DNA of 26,176 nt from T1Sed10-7 sp046483565 (GCA_046483565.1 JAWOCZ010000144.1:1-26176); one strand, 5' to 3'. Counted from the stretch's first letter, positions 7,408 to 14,925 are shown. The notes: generated by a model from the sequence alone, not told the origin. Translations and numbers: made by a program.

Positions 7408-8478
7408 TTGGACGAGACCGAGCGCCTGACCAGCTACCTCGATGGTGGCCTGGCAGCCGACGAGCGTCGTGCCCTCGAGGCCGACCTCGCCGGTGACAGC
7501 GCGCTGCGGGCCCGCCTACAGGCGCTCCGGGCCGCCGATGGCGCGCTGGAGCAGCTCGCCGCGACCGAGCTGCCCGACGCTGCCCGGGAACGGCTGGATG
7601 CGCGGCTGGCGGGGGTGTTCGAGGAGGTCCTTGCTCCCGACCGCCCAGCTGAGCTGCCGGTGTCCATGCAGGAGGTGGTCAGCGATGCGCCCACGACCGC
7701 CGAGGCGACGGGGGCCGTGCCCGACGAGCTGGCGGCCCGTCGCCGTCGGCGCGGCCTGCAGGCGCTGACCGGGGTCGCGGCCGGACTGGCCCTGCTGGCC
7801 GGTGGCGTCGTCGGGCTCGGTCAGGTGGGCCTGTTCTCGGGCGTTGACGACCAGTTGGCCTCCGACAGCGTCGAGGCGGACATGAGCACCGAGGCCGCTC
7901 GCGAACCGGCGCCGTGGGAGGAGCTCGACGCGGACGGGCTGGCGGATCATCCCGTGGTCATCGACGACGGCCGGACCACGTCCGCCGACGACCTCGACGA
8001 GCTGCTGGCCAGCCCCCAGCTGCAGACGTTGGCTCGACGGTCGCTGTCTGCGGAGGAGGGTGAGCTGCTGGCCACCCGGGTCCAGCAGCGGTTGCTCGGG
8101 GACGTCGCCGGTGCGCAGGGCGGCCCTCAGCCGGAGGATGACGCGGCCGCAGCCGCCGGGGAGCAGGCCGAGGACGGACGCGGGAACCAGCCGTCGGGCA
8201 CGGCCGGGACCGCGCCGCTCGACGCGGTGATCGTCACGCGCGACGGTCGGGCGTTGCCGCCCGAGGACGCCGCCGCCGTGCTCCGCTGTCTGGTCGTCCT
8301 CCTGGAGGCGGGGACGCAGGCGATCCCCACGACGATCGAACTCCTCGAGGTCGATGACGTCCAAGCGATCGCCTACGGCCTGGTCACCCTGGATCCCGAG
8401 ACCGAGGCCTTCACCCGCACCGAGCTCTGGACGGTGGAGCGGTCCAGCTGTCAGGTGGTGCGTTTCACGCAGTCGTGA
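7408..8478 (+). CDS. Transmembrane anti-sigma factor
   Basis: 356 aa. The N-terminal helical segment (about 2-52, LTSYLDGGLAADERRALEADL..RARL) matches the anti-sigma fold that clamps ECF sigma factors. However, it has no His or Cys, so it is a zinc-free variant of the ZAS type. One membrane helix is at about 117-138 after an Arg cluster (RRRRRG). The remaining roughly 215 residues are outside the membrane and rich in acidic and Ala residues; no known sensor domain was recognised. The TTG at 7408 is chosen because AGGAG lies 6 nt upstream and it begins the family-like sequence. A GTG at 7321 (overlapping the sigma gene, with AAGGA 4 nt before) would add 29 Pro-rich residues and cannot be excluded. 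Probably cotranscribed with sigM. Confidence 0.82.
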   Translation: MDETERLTSYLDGGLAADERRALEADLAGDSALRARLQALRAADGALEQLAATELPDAARERLDARLAGVFEEVLAPDRPAELPVSMQEVVSDAPTTAEATGAVPDELAARRRRRGLQALTGVAAGLALLAGGVVGLGQVGLFSGVDDQLASDSVEADMSTEAAREPAPWEELDADGLADHPVVIDDGRTTSADDLDELLASPQLQTLARRSLSAEEGELLATRVQQRLLGDVAGAQGGPQPEDDAAAAAGEQAEDGRGNQPSGTAGTAPLDAVIVTRDGRALPPEDAAAVLRCLVVLLEAGTQAIPTTIELLEVDDVQAIAYGLVTLDPETEAFTRTELWTVERSSCQVVRFTQS

Positions 8479-8502
8479 CCGCCGTGCCACGACCCCCGGC
8501 TC

Positions 8503-9093
8503 TCAGCGGCCACGGACCACGATCCAGCTGCCGTACACGGCTGCCGGGTAGGCGAGGAAGGTCAGCCCCGGTGGGGCGGTCGGGAAGCCGGCCACCGCCA
8601 GCGCGATGGCGACGGTGAACCCGGCCAGCGTCAGCGCGACGGCCCGGACGAGCGCTGAATCACGCTCCTGGCTGCCCCAGTAGACCGCCCGGGCGACGCC
8701 CCAGCCCACGGCACCGGAGGACAGCAGGAACAGGAAGCCACCCTGGAGCACCGGCGCCAGCACCAGGCCGCCGAGCACGGCGGCAGCAGCACCGACCGCG
8801 ACGGCCCGTGCGGCCACCGACACCCCCAGGCGCTCACCGGATGCCGCGCCGCCATCGCCGGTCGAGCCACCCCTGGCGCGACGGTTCACGCTCCCGCTGA
8901 AGCGCTCCAACGCCCGCGAGCCCGACTGCGTCCGAGGCGTCGTCGTCGCGTCGTCCTGGCGCGCACAGGCGGGACACTTGTAGCCCACGGCGGCTTCACG
9001 AGCGCACTGCGGACAGATGGGTGCCTCGCAGGAGGAGCACCGTAAACGGGTCTGGACCGAGGGATGCTGTCGGCAGGCGGTGGGGGCGGGCAT
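8503..9093 (-). CDS. Zinc-ribbon/B-box-like membrane protein
   Basis: 196 aa. The N-terminus carries four metal-ligand pairs: C7/H10, C19/C22, C27/C30 and C40/C43. This resembles the Cys-rich N-terminal module seen in actinobacterial rhomboid-family proteases. The C-terminal half (about 100-196) has about four hydrophobic helices but no GxSG or catalytic His of rhomboids, so proteolysis is not supported and the function is unknown. The ATG at 9093 is preferred over that at 9123 because the Cys module begins at once and a TACCCT -10 is placed 6 nt upstream, suggesting a leaderless message. It converges on the anti-sigma gene (24 bp apart) and diverges from trxB. Confidence 0.8.
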   Translation of the reverse strand: MPAPTACRQHPSVQTRLRCSSCEAPICPQCAREAAVGYKCPACARQDDATTTPRTQSGSRALERFSGSVNRRARGGSTGDGGAASGERLGVSVAARAVAVGAAAAVLGGLVLAPVLQGGFLFLLSSGAVGWGVARAVYWGSQERDSALVRAVALTLAGFTVAIALAVAGFPTAPPGLTFLAYPAAVYGSWIVVRGR

Positions 9094-9099
9094 GCGGCC

Positions 9100-9105
9100 A
9101 GGGTA
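9100..9105 (-). promoter_or_regulatory. -10 element of leaderless Cys-rich gene
   Basis: The minus strand reads TACCCT, then 6 nt, then the ATG at 9093, with no Shine-Dalgarno. The spacer upstream of this -10 contains the -35 element of the divergent trxB promoter (9111-9116). Confidence 0.5.
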
Positions 9106-9110
9106 CGCGA

Positions 9111-9137
9111 GGGAATACCGCACCCGGGTCCGTCGTT
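9111..9137 (+). promoter_or_regulatory. Sigma-R/SigH-type promoter of trxB
   Basis: GGGAAT (9111-9116), exactly 18 nt, then GTT (9135-9137). This equals the GGGAAT-N18-GTT consensus of the thiol-oxidative-stress sigma factors SigR (Streptomyces) and SigH (Mycobacterium), which are known to drive trxBA. The predicted start near 9144 leaves a leader of about 60 nt before trxB. A TAGACT at 9137-9142 could serve a housekeeping sigma factor. Confidence 0.65.
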
Positions 9138-9205
9138 AGACTCGTGCGAACACCGCAACGCTCCCGGTGCGGTCACTCCTGCTCAACCATCGCCGAGGTT
9201 CACCG

Positions 9206-10279
9206 ATGCCCGACACCCCGCACATCTCCCTCAGCCCCGCTGGTGCTCCCGCCCCGGCCAGCGAACCCACGGGCACCCCGGAGCTCGCCGACCAGGTCCA
9301 CGAGACGATCATCATCGGCTCCGGCCCGGCCGGCCTGACCGCTGCGATCTACGCGGCCCGAGCGAACCTCGAACCGATCCTGGTGGAGGGCGTGCTCGAT
9401 GGAGGACCGACCGGCGGCCAGCTGACCCTGACCACCGATGTCGAGAACTTCCCCGGGTTCGCCGACGGGGTCATGGGCCCGGAACTGATCCAACACATGC
9501 GGGACCAGGCCGCCCGCTTCGGGACCCGGTTCATCACCGAGGACGTCACCGCCGTCGACGTGACCGGCGCGGTGAAGGTCCTGGAGACGGCCTCGGGACT
9601 GCAACTGTCGACCCACTCCCTGATCGTGGCGACCGGGGCCAAGCCCCGCCGCCTCGACGTCCCGGGCGAGGAGGAGCTGTGGGGAGCCGGGGTGTCGGCG
9701 TGCGCGACCTGCGACGGGTTCTTCTTCCGCGACAAGCACGTCATCGTGGTGGGCGGTGGGGACTCCGCCATGGAGGAGGCCACCTTCCTGACCAAGTTCG
9801 CCTCGAAGGTCACCGTGGTGCACCGCCGTGACCAGCTCAGGGCTTCGGTGATCATGCAGGAGCGCGCCTTCAAGAACGACCGGATCGAGTTCCTCTTCAA
9901 CGCCACCATCGCCGAGATCAAGGGTGAGGGCGGACTGATGAGCTCGGTGGTGCTGACCGACACGAGCACCGGTGAGCAGAGCGAGCTCGCTGCCGACGGG
10001 TTGTTCCTCGCGATCGGCCACATCCCCAACACCTGGTTGTTCGCCGACGTGCTGACCACCGACGACGAGGGCTACCTCATCGTCGACGAGCCCTCCACCG
10101 CGACGAACATGCCCGGCGTGTTCGCGTGCGGCGATGTCATGGATCACACCTACCGCCAGGCGGTGACCGCGGCGGGGACCGGCTGCCGCGCCGCGATCGA
10201 TGCCGAGCGCTACCTCGCCGGTGGGGGCGGGGTCACGGCCGCCGAACCCGAGGCCGAACCGACCGTGGTCGCCGGCTGA
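9206..10279 (+). CDS. trxB: Thioredoxin reductase
   Basis: 357-aa NADPH- and FAD-dependent thioredoxin-disulfide reductase. Features: FAD-binding GSGPAGLTAA (about 38-47), redox-active C166-A-T-C169 followed by DGFFF, NADPH-binding GGGDSAMEEA (183-192), and a C-terminal FAD motif (FACGDVMD). An N-terminal Pro/Ala-rich extension of about 33 residues precedes the core, longer than in typical family members. The ATG at 9206 has GAGG about 7 nt upstream. The in-frame ATG at 9167 would only lengthen the disordered region and lacks a ribosome site. It reduces the thioredoxin encoded 108 bp downstream; both are behind a sigma-R/H-type promoter. Confidence 0.96.
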   Translation: MPDTPHISLSPAGAPAPASEPTGTPELADQVHETIIIGSGPAGLTAAIYAARANLEPILVEGVLDGGPTGGQLTLTTDVENFPGFADGVMGPELIQHMRDQAARFGTRFITEDVTAVDVTGAVKVLETASGLQLSTHSLIVATGAKPRRLDVPGEEELWGAGVSACATCDGFFFRDKHVIVVGGGDSAMEEATFLTKFASKVTVVHRRDQLRASVIMQERAFKNDRIEFLFNATIAEIKGEGGLMSSVVLTDTSTGEQSELAADGLFLAIGHIPNTWLFADVLTTDDEGYLIVDEPSTATNMPGVFACGDVMDHTYRQAVTAAGTGCRAAIDAERYLAGGGGVTAAEPEAEPTVVAG

Positions 10280-10387
10280 GGCTGACCGCACCACCACTGG
10301 TGCCGTCTGCCACCACCGTTGTACCGTGCACCACCAGACGCCGAGCCGCAAGCTCGACGACCGCCACCCCGCACAGGAGACCCGAGT

Positions 10388-10711
10388 ATGGGCGCCACCC
10401 CCGTCACGAGCAGCCAGTGGACCGCCGAGGTCCTCGAGTCCGACAAGCCCGTCCTGGTCGACTTCTGGGCCGAGTGGTGCGGACCCTGCAAGATGGTCTC
10501 CCCGATCGTCGACGAGATCGCTGAGGAACGCTCCGAGGAGCTCAAGGTCGTCAAGATCAACGTGGACGAGCACCCCGACACCGCCCGCGAGTACGGGATC
10601 ATGTCGATCCCGACGTTGCTGGTGTTCAAGGGTGGACGACCCGACAAGCGCATCGTCGGTGCCAAGGGCAAGGCCGCGCTGCTCAAGGACCTCCGGGACT
10701 ACGTGAGCTGA
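10388..10711 (+). CDS. trxA: Thioredoxin
   Basis: 107-aa classical thioredoxin, cytoplasmic protein-disulfide reductant recycled by the preceding TrxB. The active site is W30-C-G-P-C34-K, and the conserved cis-proline is in SIPTLLVF (Pro75). ATG 10388 has AGGAGA 8 nt upstream and gives the usual length. The 108-bp gap after trxB holds three CACCACC-like elements (near 10289, 10311 and 10329) and a TACCGT at 10322-10327, so an extra internal promoter is possible but weakly supported. A strong hairpin terminator follows the stop. Confidence 0.97.
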   Translation: MGATPVTSSQWTAEVLESDKPVLVDFWAEWCGPCKMVSPIVDEIAEERSEELKVVKINVDEHPDTAREYGIMSIPTLLVFKGGRPDKRIVGAKGKAALLKDLRDYVS

Positions 10712-10738
10712 GCCACCTGCAGCACGAGCGACCCCTCC

Positions 10739-10763
10739 CCGCCCCGGCCGTGTGCCGGGGCGG
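10739..10763 (+). terminator. Intrinsic terminator of trxB-trxA
   Basis: A perfect 10-bp stem, CCGCCCCGGC (10739-10748) with GCCGGGGCGG (10754-10763), closed by a CGTGT loop, 28 bp after the trxA stop. It is followed by tgtgcgtggg rather than a pure T-tract. Confidence 0.8.
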
Positions 10764-10826
10764 TGTGCGTGGGCCGGTCGCCGGCGGGCGGTTGCGGGTA
10801 CGGCGACGGCGGGACGGAGAGCGGCG

Positions 10827-11450
10827 ATGAGCGTCGAGCCGACCGAGTTGGTGGGCTACCTCGCCTCGGTCCTGATCGTGTTGAGCCTGCTGATGTCCTC
10901 GGTCCACCGGCTGCGGGTCATCAACCTGGTCGGCGCGGCGGTGTTCACCATCTACGGTCTGCTGATCGGCTCGATCCCGGTCGTGCTCACCAACGGCGCC
11001 ATCGTCGTGATCGACCTCTACCACCTGGCACGGATGGCTCGGGAGCGCGCGCACGGTGACTACTTCGAGGTGGTGGGGGTGCCGACCGATTCGCCCTTGC
11101 TGACACGGTTCCTGGCGTTCCACGCTGCGGATGTCCGCCGCTTCCAGCCGGAGTTCGACGGTCTGGGTGACGATCACCAGGCGTGGATGGTCCTGCGCAA
11201 CGCCATGGCCGTCGGCGTCGTGCTGGCGCGGCTGGACGGCGAGGTGGCGACCATCGACCTCGACTACGTCGCGCCTGCCTACCGGGATCAACGCGCCGGG
11301 ACCCGCTTCTACACCACCCCCGGCCTGTTCGAGCCCCACGACGTCAGACGGCTGCGTTCGGTGGCGACGGTGGAGGCCCAGCGCCGCTACCTCGAGGCCA
11401 TGGGCTTCGCCGCGACGAACGGCGACACCTTCGAGCGTGCCGCGGTGTGA
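10827..11450 (+). CDS. YgjV-like membrane protein with GNAT-like C-terminal part
   Basis: 207 aa. The first 70 residues hold three hydrophobic helices (about 7-27, 31-51, 53-68) with a short SSVHRLRVINLVGA loop, resembling the YgjV inner-membrane family. The C-terminal part (about 75-207) is soluble. The segment YVAPAYRDQRAGTRFY and the terminal YLEAMGF resemble an acetyltransferase-like module, but a full acetyl-CoA loop is not clear. Substrate and role are unknown. ATG 10827 has GGAGA 6 nt upstream. It sits between the trx terminator and cwlM and is not part of the mycobacterial order here, so it looks like a lineage-specific insertion. Confidence 0.72.
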   Translation: MSVEPTELVGYLASVLIVLSLLMSSVHRLRVINLVGAAVFTIYGLLIGSIPVVLTNGAIVVIDLYHLARMARERAHGDYFEVVGVPTDSPLLTRFLAFHAADVRRFQPEFDGLGDDHQAWMVLRNAMAVGVVLARLDGEVATIDLDYVAPAYRDQRAGTRFYTTPGLFEPHDVRRLRSVATVEAQRRYLEAMGFAATNGDTFERAAV

Positions 11451-11490
11451 GACCGATGCCCGGGGCACCGGCGAGACGCGATCGGACGCG

Positions 11491-11496
11491 TACGCT
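11491..11496 (+). promoter_or_regulatory. -10 element upstream of cwlM
   Basis: TACGCT lies 7 nt before the GTG at 11504, and no Shine-Dalgarno is present, so a leaderless or near-leaderless cwlM message is likely. Confidence 0.45.
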
Positions 11497-11503
11497 GACG
11501 CCC

Positions 11504-12622
11504 GTGGAACTGATCCGGTTGGGAAGCATCGGGCCCGAGGTCGAGGACGTCCAGCGTCGCCTCGAGACCCTTGGTCTGTCCTGCGCCAGCGAACCGACGG
11601 TCTTCGATCGCCGGACCGAGGCAGCCGTGCGGGCCTTCCAGCAGCGGCGCGGGCTGATCGCCGACGGGATCGTCGGACCGGAGACGTGGCAGACCCTGGT
11701 CGGTGCCTCGTTCACCCTCGGTGACCGGCTGCTGTACGTGAGCCGTCCGATGATGCACGGCGACGACGTCCGGGAGCTGCAGCGCCGCCTGAACCGGTTG
11801 GGGTTCGACTGCGGCTACGACGACGGCCTCTTCGGCCCACAGACGGTCGCTGCGGTCCGGGAGTTCCAGCTCAACGCCGGGCTGCTGGTCGATGGCATCG
11901 CCGGGCTCGAGACGGTCGATCACCTGCTCCGACTCCACCGCGCCCACCAGGAGGCGCCGGTCGCCGCCGTCCGCGAGCGGGAGCTCCTGCGGCACCCACG
12001 TCCGCGCAGCATCGCCGGGACCCGGCTCATGATCGACCCCGGGCGCAGCGTCACCGATCCGGGGTTGCGTTCCCCCGACGGCGTCTTCGAGCACGAGGTG
12101 ACCTGGCGGATCGCGGCTGCCCTCGAGGGGCGGCTGGCCGCACTCGGGGCGCACGTGGTGCTGAGCCGCGGGCCACGGACGGCACCGACGCCCTCACAAC
12201 GGGCGGCGCAGGCCAACGCCGAGGACGTGGAGCTGATCCTGTCGATCCATCTCAACGGCGTGACCTCGGACCAGGGCCGTGGGGCGGCGGCGTACCACTT
12301 CGGGACCGAGGTGCAGATCTCCGACCGGGGCCGTCGGCTGGCGCAGCTCGCCCTCGACGCCGTCCTCGAGGCGACGGGCACACCGGACTGCCGCGTCCAC
12401 CCGTCCACGATCGCGATCCTGCGTGAGTCGCGAGCCCCCGCCGCGGTGATCGAACCCGGCTTCCTGACCCACCCGGAGGAAGGACGGCTGCTGTGTGGGG
12501 CCAGGGCCCAGCAACGCATCGCCGGCGCCCTCACCCACGCGGTCAGCCACTACCTCCTGGGCGATCCGCCGTCCTCGACCAGCTCGGGGGTCTCCCGCGC
12601 CACGGCACTGAGCACCGCCTGA
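11504..12622 (+). CDS. cwlM: CwlM-like regulator, degenerate N-acetylmuramoyl-L-alanine amidase
   Basis: 372 aa with two peptidoglycan-binding-1 repeats (about 8-68 and 86-142) and an Amidase_3-like domain (about 174-352). The family's first zinc-binding His (DPGHGG) is replaced: the sequence reads IDPGRSVTDPG with Arg181. The later His249 (SIHLN) and Glu317 (VIEPGF) remain. No signal peptide is present, so it should stay in the cytoplasm. In mycobacteria CwlM at this position is a non-hydrolytic, kinase-phosphorylated activator of MurA, and the sequence agrees with that role. GTG 11504 is chosen because the first PG-binding repeat starts there and a -10 lies just upstream; ATG 11456 is an alternative. 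Its 3' end overlaps the convergent MFS gene by 73 bp. Confidence 0.87.
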   Translation: MELIRLGSIGPEVEDVQRRLETLGLSCASEPTVFDRRTEAAVRAFQQRRGLIADGIVGPETWQTLVGASFTLGDRLLYVSRPMMHGDDVRELQRRLNRLGFDCGYDDGLFGPQTVAAVREFQLNAGLLVDGIAGLETVDHLLRLHRAHQEAPVAAVRERELLRHPRPRSIAGTRLMIDPGRSVTDPGLRSPDGVFEHEVTWRIAAALEGRLAALGAHVVLSRGPRTAPTPSQRAAQANAEDVELILSIHLNGVTSDQGRGAAAYHFGTEVQISDRGRRLAQLALDAVLEATGTPDCRVHPSTIAILRESRAPAAVIEPGFLTHPEEGRLLCGARAQQRIAGALTHAVSHYLLGDPPSSTSSGVSRATALSTA

Positions 12623-13779
12623 CGGCCGTGCACGATGGACGCCCCGACGCCGACGCCGATCGCACCCACCCCGAACGCGAGCCTCGGCCCGGCCAGATCG
12701 ATCGCGAACCCGGCCGTGCTGGTCCCGAGCGCGACCCCGAGCACCAAGGCCGACTGTAACCAGGCCTGGGCCTCGGTCTGTGTCCCGCGGATCGCCAGGT
12801 CGTCGAGCAGTTGGAAGGCGCAGATCGTCGTCGGCGCGAGGAAGACGCCGACGAGGAACAACCCGGCGCTGAACCACCACAGGTCGTCGACGGTCAGTGG
12901 CAGCACGAAGAGCGCGAGCGTCAGGCCCGTGGCGAAGCTGCGGAGCCGGCCGGGCAGGGTGCCCGGCCACGGGCGTCCGCCGTACACGATCCCGGCAGAC
13001 ATGCTCCCGATCGCCAGGGTCGCGAGCAGCCGTCCGGCGTCGCGGCGGTCACCCGCGAGCTCGGCCACCGCCGGCACCGCGATGTCCAGCCCACCGAAGG
13101 CCACCGCGGCGAACGCCAGCGCCAGCGCGATCACGCGGACCCCGGGCGCGCGCAGCGCACCACCGCGGGGTCGGCGGCCGGCGCGGAGCGGGGTCGCGCG
13201 TGCCGCGGCGGTGCTCGCGTAGCCGATGGATCCGACGGCCGCGAAGACGCCGGCCAGCACGACCGACCAGGCCGGGCTGCCGGTCTCGGCGATCCACACC
13301 GCGAGCAGTGGGCCGAGGATGAAACCCAGCTCCACCGCGACCGCGGAGAGGGCGAAGGCCGTCTCGCGCAGCTGCCCGGTGGGGAACAGCCGGGAGAGCA
13401 GGACGCGGGACGACGCCGTCACCGGGGGGTAGAAGGCTCCGGTGAGCAGGCCCGCACCGATCAGGACGGGGACACCGGTGCCCTGCGCGGCCGCCACCGC
13501 CAGACAGATCGTGCCACCGAGGTAGCCCAGGGCATCGGGCAACAGCACACGGGCCTGGCCGTACCGGTCCACCAGGCCGCCCTGCACCGGCGATGCGACA
13601 GCCACACCGAGCTGATGGGCGGCACTGACCAGCCCGGCCACGGCGTAGCTGTAGTCGTGACCGCGCAGCAGCAGCACCAGAGCGAGGATCATCATGCCCG
13701 GGGTGAGGCGGGCGATCATCGAGGTCAGGAGCGGCCAGCGTGCGTCGCGGTGGGAGAACAACTGGAGGTACGCGCGCAC
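12550..13779 (-). CDS. MFS transporter
   Basis: 409-aa polytopic protein with about 12 hydrophobic segments in two halves separated by a basic loop (RATPLRAGRRPRGG), typical of the major facilitator superfamily. The loop after helix 2 contains GGLVDRYGQARVL, matching the MFS G-x-x-x-D-R-x-G-x-R-x signature. Efflux of a small molecule is plausible, but the substrate cannot be told. The GTG at 13779 is chosen because it starts the usual N-terminal helix region (YLQLFSHRDARWPLL). No clear ribosome site is seen, so the start is uncertain. It follows the GNAT gene by 67 bp on the same strand and overlaps the 3' end of cwlM (12550-12622). Confidence 0.82.
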   Translation of the reverse strand: MRAYLQLFSHRDARWPLLTSMIARLTPGMMILALVLLLRGHDYSYAVAGLVSAAHQLGVAVASPVQGGLVDRYGQARVLLPDALGYLGGTICLAVAAAQGTGVPVLIGAGLLTGAFYPPVTASSRVLLSRLFPTGQLRETAFALSAVAVELGFILGPLLAVWIAETGSPAWSVVLAGVFAAVGSIGYASTAAARATPLRAGRRPRGGALRAPGVRVIALALAFAAVAFGGLDIAVPAVAELAGDRRDAGRLLATLAIGSMSAGIVYGGRPWPGTLPGRLRSFATGLTLALFVLPLTVDDLWWFSAGLFLVGVFLAPTTICAFQLLDDLAIRGTQTEAQAWLQSALVLGVALGTSTAGFAIDLAGPRLAFGVGAIGVGVGASIVHGRQAVLSAVARETPELVEDGGSPRR

Positions 13780-13846
13780 GCACAGCTCGCCGGGGTGAAC
13801 GGGACCAGAGGGGTCCGGGGCCAACGCAACGGGGTGGAGCGTCCGC

Positions 13847-14584
13847 TCAACCCGCGTCGCCGGGCTGGTGTCTCGACGTCGAGACGACCGCCCCGTCGAC
13901 CGTACCGTGCCGCCCGGGCGCCGGGGCACCGACCGGGAACCGGGCGAGCATCTCGTCCCAGGCGTGCTCGAGTGACTCCGCCCAACGGACCGTACGCCGG
14001 GTCTCCAGCCGGAACAGCGGGGTACGCGGGTGCTCACGGTGGACGACGAACCCCTCGTGTAGCAGCCAGCCGGCGGGCAGCAGACATGCCCGTTCGCGGA
14101 AACGCCGGTCGCCGTAGGCCTCCACCGCCGGGCGGTCCTGACGGATCGCCTCTCGCAGCGCCGCCTGGAGCAGCAGCCGGCCGATGCCCGCTTCACGGTG
14201 GACCTCCGCGACCCACACCGTGGCCAGGAGCAGTGCGTCGCGGCTGGTGCGGGGTGCGGCGCCGGTCCGTGGTGCGTACCGCTCGCTCGGCGCGAACAGG
14301 GCGAACCCGGCCACCGTGTGGTCCTTGCGGGTGTCGTCTGGTGCCGCGACGGTCGCTCCCGGAGGCAGGCCGTCGGCGACGCACGCCTGCACCCAGTCGC
14401 GCTTGCGATCCACCGGGTCGCGCCGTGTCTCGTGCGGCGTGACCTCGGGCGCCAACCCACCCAGCACGGTGGGAGAGCGGGGCTGGGGGCAGGGTCCACC
14501 GAACTCCCACAGCAGGCAACCGGCGCATGCCCCGGGGAGCCGTTCCACGTCCCCGGCCGTCAGCGGGACCGGATGTCGGCGCAC
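13847..14584 (-). CDS. GNAT-family N-acetyltransferase, Rv3916c-like
   Basis: 245 aa, matching the size and position of mycobacterial Rv3916c. The acetyl-CoA loop REAGIGR (130-136) and the following helix LLLQAALREA identify a GNAT fold. The N-terminal segment has a Cys cluster (C20, C23, C32 in GACAGCLLWEFGGPC) that may bind metal or be a family signature; the substrate is unknown. GTG 14584 lies 3 nt after the stop of the small upstream gene, suggesting coupling. C-terminal residues after about 230 are low-complexity. Likely in one unit with the upstream 55-aa gene and the downstream MFS transporter. Confidence 0.85.
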   Translation of the reverse strand: MRRHPVPLTAGDVERLPGACAGCLLWEFGGPCPQPRSPTVLGGLAPEVTPHETRRDPVDRKRDWVQACVADGLPPGATVAAPDDTRKDHTVAGFALFAPSERYAPRTGAAPRTSRDALLLATVWVAEVHREAGIGRLLLQAALREAIRQDRPAVEAYGDRRFRERACLLPAGWLLHEGFVVHREHPRTPLFRLETRRTVRWAESLEHAWDEMLARFPVGAPAPGRHGTVDGAVVSTSRHQPGDAG

Positions 14585-14587
14585 GGA

Positions 14588-14755
14588 TCAGCCCTGGGGC
14601 GCCGCACGGCGAGGGCCGTCGTCACGCGGCAGCACGAGCCCGATCGCCGCACCGACCACGGCACCGACGAGGAGGCCGAACACGATCCGCCGCCACCCGT
14701 GCGGACCGCTGACACGGTCCCCTTCCGGGAGGCGCGGAGCGACAACATCGTCCAT
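14588..14755 (-). CDS. Small single-pass membrane protein
   Basis: 55 aa, family unknown. An acidic N-terminus and a basic pair (WRR, 21-23) precede one helix rich in Gly, Val and Ala at about 24-43 (FGLLVGAVVGAAIGLVL), then a short charged tail. The glycine spacing (GxxxG-like) suits helix packing with a partner. ATG 14755 has AGGAG 6 nt upstream; an upstream in-frame ATG at 14776 lacks such a site. The stop is 3 nt before the GNAT gene, so it belongs to that transcript. Confidence 0.7.
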   Translation of the reverse strand: MDDVVAPRLPEGDRVSGPHGWRRIVFGLLVGAVVGAAIGLVLPRDDGPRRAAPQG

Positions 14756-14850
14756 CACCGTCTCCTGTCCTGCCATCGCGCTCCGCGGCGCACCCCTCTG
14801 CAGGGAAGCGGCGCGCGTCGGGGAGCAACGGTGAACCTGCTCACGGTCGC

Positions 14851-14856
14851 TACGCT
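14851..14856 (+). promoter_or_regulatory. Candidate -10 for the aminotransferase operon
   Basis: TACGCT fits the TAnnnT pattern and lies about 70 bp upstream of the aminotransferase start in the only intergenic gap before this operon. No clear -35 is visible. Confidence 0.35.
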
Positions 14857-14925
14857 CGATCCTAGCGGTGCGACCGGGCCCGTCTGGACCGGATCCCGTC
14901 GGCGACGCACCGTCTGGAGATGTGC

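Noticed and set aside
8472..8493. Terminator between the anti-sigma and Cys-rich genes
   Set aside because: Only a 6-bp stem (GTCGTG/CACGAC) with a 10-nt loop overlapping the stop codon; too weak to annotate.
12811..14442. 543-aa plus-strand frame opposite the MFS and GNAT genes
   Set aside because: Spans two well-supported genes on the other strand and consists of Arg/Gly/Ala-rich sequence.
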